This document shows positions 1 through 6,404 of a stretch of 64,000 bases of DNA, one piece after another. The position numbers and the translations under genes were made by a program. The DNA lies in the NCBI GenBank assembly GCA_040398525.1, contig JBBATY010000006.1, positions 83,338 to 147,337 on the forward strand, written 5' to 3'. This stretch comes from VFMC01 sp040398525. GTDB taxonomy: Bacteria; Actinomycetota; Acidimicrobiia; Acidimicrobiales; Ilumatobacteraceae. The notes below the pieces were generated by a model. That model was not told the DNA's origin and made no database searches. It saw only the letters and a program-made list of their open reading frames with translations. How positions within the stretch are numbered: position 1 is the stretch's first letter; each line of letters starts with the position of its first letter.

Positions 1-563
1 GGGGTGAGCGCGTCGCGGGCGGCGGCCGGGGCGAGCTCGTGCACCACATCGAGGTGGAAGTTCGAACGCACCAGGTGCATGTAGAGGTCGCTGATGGTGC
101 GCGTGGTCTCGCCGTAGTGGTGCAGTGCCTCGCGGCTGCCGAGGGCGAACATCGCCGCCACCGGGTGGGTGAGGGCGATCACGAAGCCGGCGCCGGGCCT
201 GAGCACACGGTGCACCTGACGCAGCAGGCGGGGCAGGTCGTCGACATCGTCGAGGGTGTGGGTGGCGATGGCCAGGTCGACCGAGCCGCTGGTGACGAAG
301 CCGAGCTCGTACAGCTCGCCGACGTGGCACTCGACGCGCACCTCGGCGGCGTCGGCCTGGTGGCGCAGTGCGGCGATGCGGTCGGCGGACGGGTCGAGGG
401 CGATCGCCTTCGCACCGGCCTGGGCCATCCTGACAGCGTTCGGCGAGCTGCCGGGCGGGGTGGGCCCGACGCCGATCTCGACCACTCGCTTGCCGTTGAG
501 GTCGCCGCACAGCCGCAATGCGCTGTCGTCGGCGACGCCTTGTCCGAACCAGACACTGTGCAT
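1..563 (-). CDS. Class I SAM-dependent methyltransferase (3' end cut off by window edge)
   Basis: Reading leftwards from an ATG at 563, the protein opens MHSVWFGQGVADDSALRLCG and carries a Rossmann motif I (VVEIGVGPTPPGSS, about residues 27-40), then the acidic strand-2 end ALDPSADR and the motif-IV-like LAIATHTLDDVDD followed by LLRQVHRVLRPGAGF. This order is typical of the Methyltransf_11/UbiE-like group. The substrate cannot be told. The gene runs off the left edge, so about 187 codons are seen without a stop. It is divergent from the DUF5318 gene, with about 105 bases between them. The alternative frames in this stretch are arginine- and serine-rich shadows. Confidence 0.8.
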   Translation of the reverse strand, partial: MHSVWFGQGVADDSALRLCGDLNGKRVVEIGVGPTPPGSSPNAVRMAQAGAKAIALDPSADRIAALRHQADAAEVRVECHVGELYELGFVTSGSVDLAIATHTLDDVDDLPRLLRQVHRVLRPGAGFVIALTHPVAAMFALGSREALHHYGETTRTISDLYMHLVRSNFHLDVVHELAPAAARDALT

Positions 564-668
564 GGCACCAGTGTGACCGATCCCGGTGCCCGGGGGGAGG
601 ATCGGTACCGAGGTGCACTGCGCCGGTGACGCGACGGCGGTCGCGTCGTGCCGATAGCGTCAGCGATC

Positions 669-1100
669 ATGGCGACCCAGGGCGAGCACCGCGGCTTCTC
701 GGCCGGTGCGCTACGCGGCGCGGCGGGGGTGGTCGACCACCGTCTGGCGCGTCGTCACCTGGTGAACGAGTTCCGTCGCGGACGCTTGCGCCAGGACCAG
801 ATCTGCGACGCCCACCCCGAGCTCATCCGCGCTGCGCGCAACGTCGGCACCGCGAGCCGGGCAGCCTGCCCGATCTGCGCCCAGCCCGACCTCCGCCTCG
901 TCACCTATGTGTTCGGTGAACGGCTGCCGTCGCACGGCAAGTGCGTCGCGAACGCCGCCGAGATGGCTGCCATCCAGCGTCGCTCGCAGGGGCTCACCGC
1001 GTACGTGGTCGAGGCGTGCATCGGGTGCCGCTGGCACCATCTGCTGCGGGTGCTGCCCATCGGGTCGGCGCAGGGGGCCCGTCGCCAGGCGTCGGGCTGA
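669..1100 (+). CDS. DUF5318 family protein (zinc-ribbon-like)
   Basis: This is a 143-aa protein with a CPIC motif near residue 67, a later cysteine in HGKC and a final CIGC pair near residue 118, so it probably binds zinc. The order of elements (LVNEFRRGRL, CPIC, TYVFGERLP, ACIGCRWHHLL) matches the actinobacterial DUF5318 family, whose function is unknown. In mycobacteria a DUF5318 gene lies a few genes upstream of rpsF, and the same neighbourhood is seen here, which supports the call. I chose the ATG at 669; a GTG at 648 in the same frame is possible. Confidence 0.75.
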   Translation: MATQGEHRGFSAGALRGAAGVVDHRLARRHLVNEFRRGRLRQDQICDAHPELIRAARNVGTASRAACPICAQPDLRLVTYVFGERLPSHGKCVANAAEMAAIQRRSQGLTAYVVEACIGCRWHHLLRVLPIGSAQGARRQASG

Positions 1101-1124
1101 GCCGGCGCTCGCCGGTGGTGCTGC

Positions 1125-1712
1125 TCAGAACGGGCTGTGGCCGAGGCGGTTGCGCACCGACACGGCTTCGCCGGTGTGTGCGCTGACGTGGCCGAGCATC
1201 GGCCACTGCACCAACCACGACACGGTGCGGCCGTGCCACATGCGGATCAACCAGCCGAGCTCGTCGGGGTCGAGGCCGGCGAGCTCGGTGAGGCGACGGT
1301 CGGTGTCGGGCATCGTGTCGAGGGCCATCCCCGACAGTCGGTGCAACCAGCGGGCCGTGGCCTCGAGCACGTCGTCGAGGTACGCGACCAGTGCGTCGGG
1401 CTGTACGGCCAGGCTGACCTCGCGGTCCTCGCGCTCGGTGAGACCGGCGCCCGCCAGGGCCGCCCCGGTGCGCACGGCGGTGAGGCCGAGGGCCTCGGCG
1501 TGGGCGGCGAAGCGCGGTGGCCGGTTGCGCACAGCGGTCTGCAGGGCGAGGTCGTGGTGGCGGGTGAGGTGCAGCACAAGCCACGTGATGCTCGACCCGC
1601 CGCCGTCGGCCTGGATGGTCCACTCGTCGCGTGGCACCCGGTCGAGCACAGCGTCGACGAGCCGCGGCCGCAGGTCGTGATGGGCATCTTGGATCCAGGC
1701 GCGCAGGTCCAT
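1125..1712 (-). CDS. DinB-like family protein
   Basis: This 195-aa all-helical protein (start MDLRAW) has the histidine pattern expected of the DinB/YfiT four-helix bundle: a first helix ending LRPRLVDAVLDRV, WLVLHLTRHHDLAL in the second helix, and a late MLGHVSAHTGEAVSVRN motif. Such proteins bind a divalent metal through histidines from different helices, and some are thiol-dependent transferases (for example mycothiol-dependent enzymes). I cannot tell the reaction. The in-frame extension to 1799 is rejected because its extra 29 residues look non-coding. It is transcribed away from the rpsF operon and ends 24 bases after the DUF5318 stop (convergent). Confidence 0.7.
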   Translation of the reverse strand: MDLRAWIQDAHHDLRPRLVDAVLDRVPRDEWTIQADGGGSSITWLVLHLTRHHDLALQTAVRNRPPRFAAHAEALGLTAVRTGAALAGAGLTEREDREVSLAVQPDALVAYLDDVLEATARWLHRLSGMALDTMPDTDRRLTELAGLDPDELGWLIRMWHGRTVSWLVQWPMLGHVSAHTGEAVSVRNRLGHSPF

Positions 1713-1825
1713 CTCCCGACCGTACCCCGACGACAGCAGGGCACAGCGGGCAACCGTGCAACACCGTGCTGGTACACCGTGTGCCATGTGGTGTTTCACC
1801 CGTTACGCTTGCCCGGTCATATTCA

Positions 1826-1858
1826 CCCTGCCCCTACGAGGGGCCCCGGCGTGCAGGG
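1826..1858 (+). ncRNA. Candidate S6:S18 autoregulatory leader upstream of rpsF
   Basis: The leader can fold into an outer 6-bp stem (1826-1831 CCCTGC with 1853-1858 GCAGGG). This encloses a GC hairpin (1832-1843, CCC...GGGG) stacked on its 5' side, and leaves a one-sided 3' bulge at 1844-1852 containing CCG. This is the architecture of the S6:S18 RNA motif, in which the CCG bulge is bound by the S6-S18 protein dimer to repress its own operon. It lies 31 bases upstream of the rpsF start. The fold and CCG are seen directly; the function is inferred from the known motif class. Confidence 0.5.
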
Positions 1859-1889
1859 CACGGCGGGTCCGAAGGGAGGTTCCACACGC

Positions 1890-2222
1890 ATGATGCGTGC
1901 CTATGAGCTCATGGTCATCGTCGACGGCGACCTGGAGGACACCGCTGCACGGCAGTGGGTCACCTCGATCACGTCGTCGATCGAGGCTGCCGGTGGTTCG
2001 GTCCACGGCAAGCCTGATTGGTGGGGTCGGCGCCAGTTCGCCTACCCGATCAACAAGAAGGAGTACGGCTACTACGTGGTGTTCAACGTGATGGCCAAGG
2101 GCGGCGCACTCGACGACCTCGAGCGTACGTTCCGTATCGCAGACGACATCGTCCGCCACAAGTTGCTCCGTCTCCCCGACGCCGAGGCTGCTCGCCGCGG
2201 CTTGGCGGAGTCGGCGGCCTGA
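1890..2222 (+). CDS. rpsF: 30S ribosomal protein S6
   Basis: The 110-aa product is a typical S6: MMRAYELMVIVDGDLED at the start, the GRRQFAYPINKKEYGYYVVFN core and a C-terminal DDIVRHKLLRL. S6 pairs with S18 in the platform of the small subunit. A strong ribosome site (GAAGGGAGG, 1871-1879) precedes two consecutive ATG codons at 1890 and 1893, and either could be used. It heads the rpsF-ssb-rpsR-rplI operon. A leader fold resembling the S6:S18 autoregulatory motif sits just upstream, so autogenous control is likely. Confidence 0.97.
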   Translation: MMRAYELMVIVDGDLEDTAARQWVTSITSSIEAAGGSVHGKPDWWGRRQFAYPINKKEYGYYVVFNVMAKGGALDDLERTFRIADDIVRHKLLRLPDAEAARRGLAESAA

Positions 2223-2251
2223 CCCACCGCACGTCCACGAAGGAGGCCACC

Positions 2252-2731
2252 ATGGCCGATACCACCATCACCCTCGTCGGCAACCTGACCCGCGAGCCCG
2301 AGCTGCGTTACACCTCGGGCGGCAAGGCCGTCGCCAGCTTCGGTATCGCCGTCAGCCGGCGATACCAGCAGAACGGCGAATGGCAGGAGAAGACGTCGTT
2401 CTTCAACATCAACGCCTGGGACCAGCTCGGCGAGAACGCTGCCGCAACCCTCACCAAGGGCATGCGGGTCCTCGTCCACGGCCGGCTCGAGATCCGCGAG
2501 TACGAAGCCCGCGAGGGTGGCAAGCGCACCAGCGTCGATGTCACTGCCGACGAGCTCGGGCCGAGCCTGCGTTGGGCCCGTGCCAGTGTCGAGCGCACCG
2601 AGCGCACCGACGGTGGTGGCGGCTTCGGCGGCGGCGGTGGCGGCGGGTCGCGTGGCGGCTCCGGTGGCTCCGGTGGCTCCGGCGGTGGACGTCCGGCCGA
2701 TCCCATCTACGGCGACGAAGAGCCGTTCTGA
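2252..2731 (+). CDS. ssb: Single-stranded DNA-binding protein
   Basis: The 159-aa protein has a complete OB-fold domain at residues 1-110 (ITLVGNLTREPELRYTSGGKAVASFGIAVS, WQEKTSFFNINAWDQLGENAAATLTKG, VLVHGRLEIREYE). A glycine-rich flexible linker of runs of G and GGS follows, and then an acidic tip ending DEEPF, which in SSB family members is the docking site for replication and repair partners. Start ATG 2252 follows AGGAGG at 2241-2246. It sits 29 bases after rpsF, the normal bacterial order. Confidence 0.97.
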   Translation: MADTTITLVGNLTREPELRYTSGGKAVASFGIAVSRRYQQNGEWQEKTSFFNINAWDQLGENAAATLTKGMRVLVHGRLEIREYEAREGGKRTSVDVTADELGPSLRWARASVERTERTDGGGGFGGGGGGGSRGGSGGSGGSGGGRPADPIYGDEEPF

Positions 2732-2761
2732 TCTCTCCCAGCATTTCGATCGAGGAAACCC

Positions 2762-3166
2762 ATGACTAGCAAGAAGAACAAGGCTCGTGCACCGCGCGAG
2801 ACCACCAAGAAGTTCAAGAAGAAGACCAGCGTCCTGGTGACGGAGAAGGTCGAGTTCGTCGACTACAAAGACGTCAACCTCCTGCAGCGCTTCGTGAGCG
2901 ACCGCTCGAAGATCCGTGGTCGCCGGGTCACCGGCAACGACGTGCAGCAGCAGCGCGACATCGCCAACGCCATCAAGAACGCCCGTGAGATGGCGCTGAT
3001 GCCCTACACCAAGCGGGTCGCCCAGACCCGTGCGGGTCGCCCGCCGCGTGACGGCGACGACCGGCCGCGCCGCCCGCGCGAGGAAGCGGCTGCGACCCCC
3101 GAGGTCGAGGCCCAGGTCGAAGGTATCGAGGCTGCTGCGGCCGATCTCGCCGAGACGGAGGCCTGA
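2762..3166 (+). CDS. rpsR: 30S ribosomal protein S18 with long acidic C-terminal extension
   Basis: Residues about 20-83 form a normal S18 core (VEFVDYKDVNLLQRFVSDR, KIRGRRVTG, IANAIKNAREMALMPYTKR). The core has no cysteine, so this is a zinc-independent type. The protein is 134 aa, however, while family members are usually 75-90 aa. The extra roughly 50 residues after MPYTKR start basic (RPPRDGDDRPRRPREE) and become alanine- and glutamate-rich, ending LAETEA. The tail uses the same GC-rich codons as its neighbours and contains no stop, so it looks like genuine coding. The next gene starts 2 bases after the stop. Confidence 0.95.
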   Translation: MTSKKNKARAPRETTKKFKKKTSVLVTEKVEFVDYKDVNLLQRFVSDRSKIRGRRVTGNDVQQQRDIANAIKNAREMALMPYTKRVAQTRAGRPPRDGDDRPRRPREEAAATPEVEAQVEGIEAAAADLAETEA

Positions 3167-3168
3167 TC

Positions 3169-3612
3169 ATGAGGCTGATCCTGCGTTCCGACCTGGCGGG
3201 TCTCGGCAAGCGCGGCGACATCGTCGAGGTGTCGTCGGGCCATGCCCGCAACTACCTGCTGCCCAAGGGCCTTGCGATCGTCGCCAGCGATGGTGCGGTC
3301 AACCAGGCCACGGCCATGCGCCGTGCTCGCGACCTGCGCGATGCGGCCGACCGTGAGTCGGCCCAGACCGTGGCCAGCGCGCTCGTCGCCAAGACCATCG
3401 TGCTGACCGCCAAGGCTGGTGCCGAGGGTCGGCTGTTCGGTTCGGTCACAACGGCCGACATCGCCAAGGCGATCCACGAGCAGGCCAACATCTCGATCGA
3501 CCGTCGCAAGCTCGATATCGAGCCGATCAAGACGCTCGGCACCCACAGCGTGTCGGTGAAGCTGCACTCCGATGTGCAGTTCCCCGTGACGGTCGAGGTC
3601 GTCAAGAAGTAG
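3169..3612 (+). CDS. rplI: 50S ribosomal protein L9
   Basis: The 147-aa protein has the L9 N-terminal domain (MRLILRSDLAGLGKRGDIVEV, then GHARNYLLPKGLA), a connecting alpha helix and a C-terminal domain (GRLFGSVTTADIAKAI, then SVKLHSDVQFPVTVEVV). Length and domain order are standard. L9 binds domain V of 23S rRNA at the base of the L1 stalk. The start is 2 bases after rpsR, so the genes are translationally linked, and this is the last gene before hairpins and a 310-base spacer. Confidence 0.97.
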   Translation: MRLILRSDLAGLGKRGDIVEVSSGHARNYLLPKGLAIVASDGAVNQATAMRRARDLRDAADRESAQTVASALVAKTIVLTAKAGAEGRLFGSVTTADIAKAIHEQANISIDRRKLDIEPIKTLGTHSVSVKLHSDVQFPVTVEVVKK

Positions 3613-3675
3613 CCCCTCCCGGGCAACATCTGCCGGCCCCGCCGGCACCATCGGCCCTCGGGCCTCCAACTCGAG

Positions 3676-3707
3676 CACACGGCGGACCGCACAGGTCCGC
3701 CGTTGTG
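3676..3707 (+). terminator. Hairpin terminator after rplI
   Basis: A perfect 10-bp GC-rich stem (ACGGCGGACC 3679-3688 with GGTCCGCCGT 3694-3703) closes a 5-base loop. With a one-base bulge it extends by three more pairs to 3676/3707. It lies 64 bases after the rplI stop and is followed by only a few Ts, as is common in GC-rich actinobacteria. A second perfect 7-bp stem (TGCCGGC/GCCGGCA, 3631-3647) precedes it. Confidence 0.6.
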
Positions 3708-3832
3708 TTCCACAGGGTGCTCCGGTCGCCCACATGGGCACTTCACAAGGGTGCATGAGGGCACCCACAGGCATGTCGTCCCAGCGTGTGACGGGTGGGG
3801 TGCCGACCGGTCGACAGCGACCGAGGGGATCA

Positions 3833-3861
3833 GTGTCCACATCCCCAGGGAGTTGTCCCCA
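3833..3861 (+). promoter_or_regulatory. Pair of DnaA-box-like 9-mers upstream of dnaB
   Basis: GTGTCCACA (3833-3841) and TTGTCCCCA (3853-3861) each match the actinobacterial DnaA box TTGTCCACA at 8 of 9 positions. They are in the same orientation and exactly 20 bases apart, 62-90 bases before the dnaB start. The matches are seen directly; DnaA control of dnaB is inference. Confidence 0.35.
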
Positions 3862-3922
3862 GGAAAGACACAGGTGTGTACCTCTAGCGATCCACACCCT
3901 TTGTCTAGGAAGGTGGTGTCCT

Positions 3923-6346
3923 ATGGCGGCACGCGACGACGATCGGCCCACGAAGCGGCGTTCGTCGCCCGCGCGCACCGACGGCCGGGTGCCCCCGCAC
4001 AACCTCGATGCCGAGGAGAGCCTGCTCGGGGCGCTGTTGTTGTCGCGCGATGTGGTGGGCACGGTGGCCGAGCTCGGCTTGCAGGTCGAGCACTTCTACA
4101 AGCCGTCGCACCAGCACATCTACGCCTCGATCCGTGGCTTGATGGCCAGTGGCCAGCCCGTCGACGTGGTCACCGTGGCCGACGAGCTGCGCCGCAACGG
4201 CCTGCTCGACGAAGTGGGCGGCGCGCAGATGCTGATGGATCTGCAGAACGCCACACCTGCGGTGTCGAACGCGACGCGTTACGCCAAGATCGTCCAGGAC
4301 ACGGCGTTGCTGCGGCGGATGATCACCGTGGCGAGCGAGATCGCCGAGATCGCCTACACCGAGCCCGACGACGTCACCAAGGCCCTCGACGAGGCCGAGA
4401 CCAAGGTGTTCGAGGTGGCCGAGGACCGGGTGATCGACAGCACCCGTCCGTTGGGTGATCTGTTGCCGCTGGCGATGGACAAGCTGCAGGAGACCTTCGA
4501 TCGTGGCGACTCGATCACCGGCACGGCCACGGGCTTCCACGACCTCGACGACGTGCTGTCGGGCCTGCAGCCGAGCACGCTGAACATCATCGGTGCCCGC
4601 CCCGCCATGGGCAAGTGCGTTGCGTGGGACACCCCGATGGCCGACCCGATCACGGGCATGGTGCGCACCGCCGAGGAGTGGTACCAGCTCGGCACCACGG
4701 GGTCGACGGTGGCATGCACCACACTCGACGACGACGGACGGATGGTCGACACGGTGTTCGGCGGCTTCTACGCCGACGGCTACAAGCCGCTCTACCGGGT
4801 GCGCACCCGCAGCGGCCGCACGGTGCGCCTGACCACCGAGCACCCGTTGCTCACCGGCCGTGGGTGGATGCCGCTCGCCGACATCGCGGTGGGCGAGCTG
4901 ATCGCCGTGCCGCCTGCGCTCGACGTGTTCGGCTCGCTCGACTTCCTCGACGACGACATCGACCTGCTCGCGCTCGGCGCGCACAACAACCGGGTGCCCG
5001 AGCCGGTGTTCATGGCCAACCGGCCGACCACCGCCCGGTTCGTGCGCACGTTGTTCAGCGAGTTCGGCGATGCCCGGATGCGTCGTGTCGGGCGGTCGTT
5101 CGTCAGCTACGGCACGCTCAGCGAGCAGATGTGCCGCGATGTGCTGCACCTGCTCGTGCGCTTCGGCATCCGCGCCGAGTGCGTGCCCACCAGGGTGCGT
5201 GTCGGCGGCGTGCGGCGTGCGGCGTTCGAAGTGGTGGTCAGCGATCCGGCGAGCCTGGTGGCGTTCTGCGACGAGATCGGCATCGAGGGCCGCGACGAGG
5301 CGCTGGGCCGTCTCGCAGCCCGGCTCGAGCCGGTGGCCCGCCGCACGGCCAACCGGCTGCCGCTCGAGGTGTGGGACGACGTCGACAAAGAGCGCGGCGA
5401 GCTCGACTGGGCCGAGGTCAACCAGCTGGCCGGCGTGCCCGCTACCTACGACTGGCGCGCCCACCAGTGCCGGCCGCGCCGCGAGGCCATCGCCCGGATC
5501 GCCGAGGCCCTCGACTCCGACGTGCTGCGCCGCTGGGCCTCGCCCGATGTGTGGTGGGACGCGATCACCGCGATCGAGCCGTGCGGATGGGACCGCGTGT
5601 ACGACTTCAACGTGCCGGGCACGCACAACTTCGTGGCGGCCGACGTGTACGTGCACAACACGGCGTTCGGTCTCGGCATCGCCACCCATGTGGCGATGAC
5701 CACGAAGAAGCCGGTGCTGTTCTTCTCGCTCGAGATGGGCCATGCCGAGCTCACCCAGCGAATCCTGTCGTCCGAGGCGCGGGTCGACTCGCAGAAGTTG
5801 CGCACGGGCCGGTTGGTCGAGAGCGACTGGACCAAGATCGGCAAGGCGATCAACCGCCTCGAGATCCCGCTGCTGCTCGACGACAACCCGCGGGTGACGG
5901 TGATGGAGATCCGTGCCAAGGCCCGCCGGATGAAGGCCCGCTACGGCGGGTTGTCGTTGCTGGTGATCGACTACCTCCAGCTGATGAGCGGTGGCTCGAA
6001 CGCCGAGAACCGCCAGCTCGAGGTGAGCGAGATCAGCCGTGGCCTGAAGATCCTGGCTCGCGAGCTCGAGACCCCGATCATCGCCCTCAGCCAGCTGAGC
6101 CGAACCCTCGAGACCCGGGCCGACAAGCGCCCGATGCTGGCCGACCTGCGTGAGTCGGGCTCGCTCGAGCAGGACGCCGACGTGGTGATGTTCCTGTACC
6201 GCGACGAGGTCTACAACCGTGACTCGGCCGACAAGGGTGTGGCCGAGGTGATCATCGCCAAGCACCGCTCGGGCCCGACCGGCCTGGTGAAGCTGGTGTT
6301 CAACGGCGTCTACACCAAGTTCGACAACGCCGCCCGCGGCCTGTAG
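3923..6346 (+). CDS. dnaB: Replicative DNA helicase DnaB with P-loop intein
   Basis: The 807-aa precursor encodes the hexameric replication-fork helicase. Residues about 25-130 form the DnaB N-terminal domain (PHNLDAEESLLGALLLSRDV). The RecA-like domain begins with Walker A GARPAMGK at 224-231 and is then interrupted by a 348-residue intein (232-579). It resumes TAFGLGIATHVAM at 580, with the FFSLEMG motif, Walker B region LLVIDYLQLMSGG, and the ALSQLSRTLETRADKRPMLADLRESGSLEQDAD motifs. Removing the intein gives a 459-aa helicase of normal length. ATG 3923 follows AGGAAGG; the in-frame extension back to 3734 is not DnaB-like. The helicase cannot bind ATP until splicing restores GKT. Confidence 0.97.
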   Translation: MAARDDDRPTKRRSSPARTDGRVPPHNLDAEESLLGALLLSRDVVGTVAELGLQVEHFYKPSHQHIYASIRGLMASGQPVDVVTVADELRRNGLLDEVGGAQMLMDLQNATPAVSNATRYAKIVQDTALLRRMITVASEIAEIAYTEPDDVTKALDEAETKVFEVAEDRVIDSTRPLGDLLPLAMDKLQETFDRGDSITGTATGFHDLDDVLSGLQPSTLNIIGARPAMGKCVAWDTPMADPITGMVRTAEEWYQLGTTGSTVACTTLDDDGRMVDTVFGGFYADGYKPLYRVRTRSGRTVRLTTEHPLLTGRGWMPLADIAVGELIAVPPALDVFGSLDFLDDDIDLLALGAHNNRVPEPVFMANRPTTARFVRTLFSEFGDARMRRVGRSFVSYGTLSEQMCRDVLHLLVRFGIRAECVPTRVRVGGVRRAAFEVVVSDPASLVAFCDEIGIEGRDEALGRLAARLEPVARRTANRLPLEVWDDVDKERGELDWAEVNQLAGVPATYDWRAHQCRPRREAIARIAEALDSDVLRRWASPDVWWDAITAIEPCGWDRVYDFNVPGTHNFVAADVYVHNTAFGLGIATHVAMTTKKPVLFFSLEMGHAELTQRILSSEARVDSQKLRTGRLVESDWTKIGKAINRLEIPLLLDDNPRVTVMEIRAKARRMKARYGGLSLLVIDYLQLMSGGSNAENRQLEVSEISRGLKILARELETPIIALSQLSRTLETRADKRPMLADLRESGSLEQDADVVMFLYRDEVYNRDSADKGVAEVIIAKHRSGPTGLVKLVFNGVYTKFDNAARGL
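4616..5659 (+). mobile_element. Intein in the DnaB Walker A motif, with degenerate homing endonuclease
   Basis: The insert lies between GK and T of the P-loop (GARPAMGK | T). It starts with Cys1 (CVAWDTPM), has block B with the TxxH motif (TTEHPLLTGRGWMPL) and ends with block F (VYDFNVPGTHNFVAADVYVHN) whose His-Asn pair is followed by Thr as +1 extein residue, so all splicing residues are present. The middle ~180 residues (from about LLALGAHNN to the PRREAIARIAEALD region) resemble a LAGLIDADG endonuclease body, for example DVLHLLVRFGIRAECV. Where the first catalytic LAGLIDADG acidic residue should be, however, I see LLALGAHNN. The endonuclease is therefore probably dead and the intein fixed. 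P-loop DnaB inteins are known from mycobacteria. Confidence 0.93.
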
Positions 6347-6404
6347 TCCGAATTCCCCGCAACATGTAGCCCTGAATGGCTGCAATGTGTAGCTTGCCCT
6401 CGTG
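6336..6404 (+). repeat. 23-bp-period repeats upstream of the first DUF4143 ATPase
   Basis: GCAACATGTAGC (6359-6370) and GCAATGTGTAGC (6382-6393) match at 10 of 12 positions and start exactly 23 bases apart. A weaker copy one period earlier, GCGGCCTGTAGT (6336-6347), overlaps the dnaB stop codon. The second unit ends exactly with the GTG start of the ATPase gene (6402-6404). The same 23-base period precedes the paralogous gene near 50.0 kb. Confidence 0.6.

Larger units (their letters stand above)
3613..3922 (+). other. Intergenic region between rplI and dnaB
   Basis: This 310-base stretch has no supported gene. Its first third holds hairpins that probably end the ribosomal operon (a 7-bp stem at 3631-3647 and the larger stem at 3676-3707). 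Its last 100 bases hold two near-consensus DnaA-box-like 9-mers and then the dnaB ribosome site (AGGAAGG, 3907-3913). An open frame on + runs through 3734-3922 into dnaB, but it has no ribosome site and its translation (MGTSQGCMRAPTGMSSQRVT) is not DnaB-like. Confidence 0.7.

Noticed and set aside
3734..3922. In-frame extension of dnaB upstream of ATG 3923
   Set aside because: The extra 63 residues are not DnaB-like, a good ribosome site precedes 3923, and the stretch contains DnaA-box-like sites.
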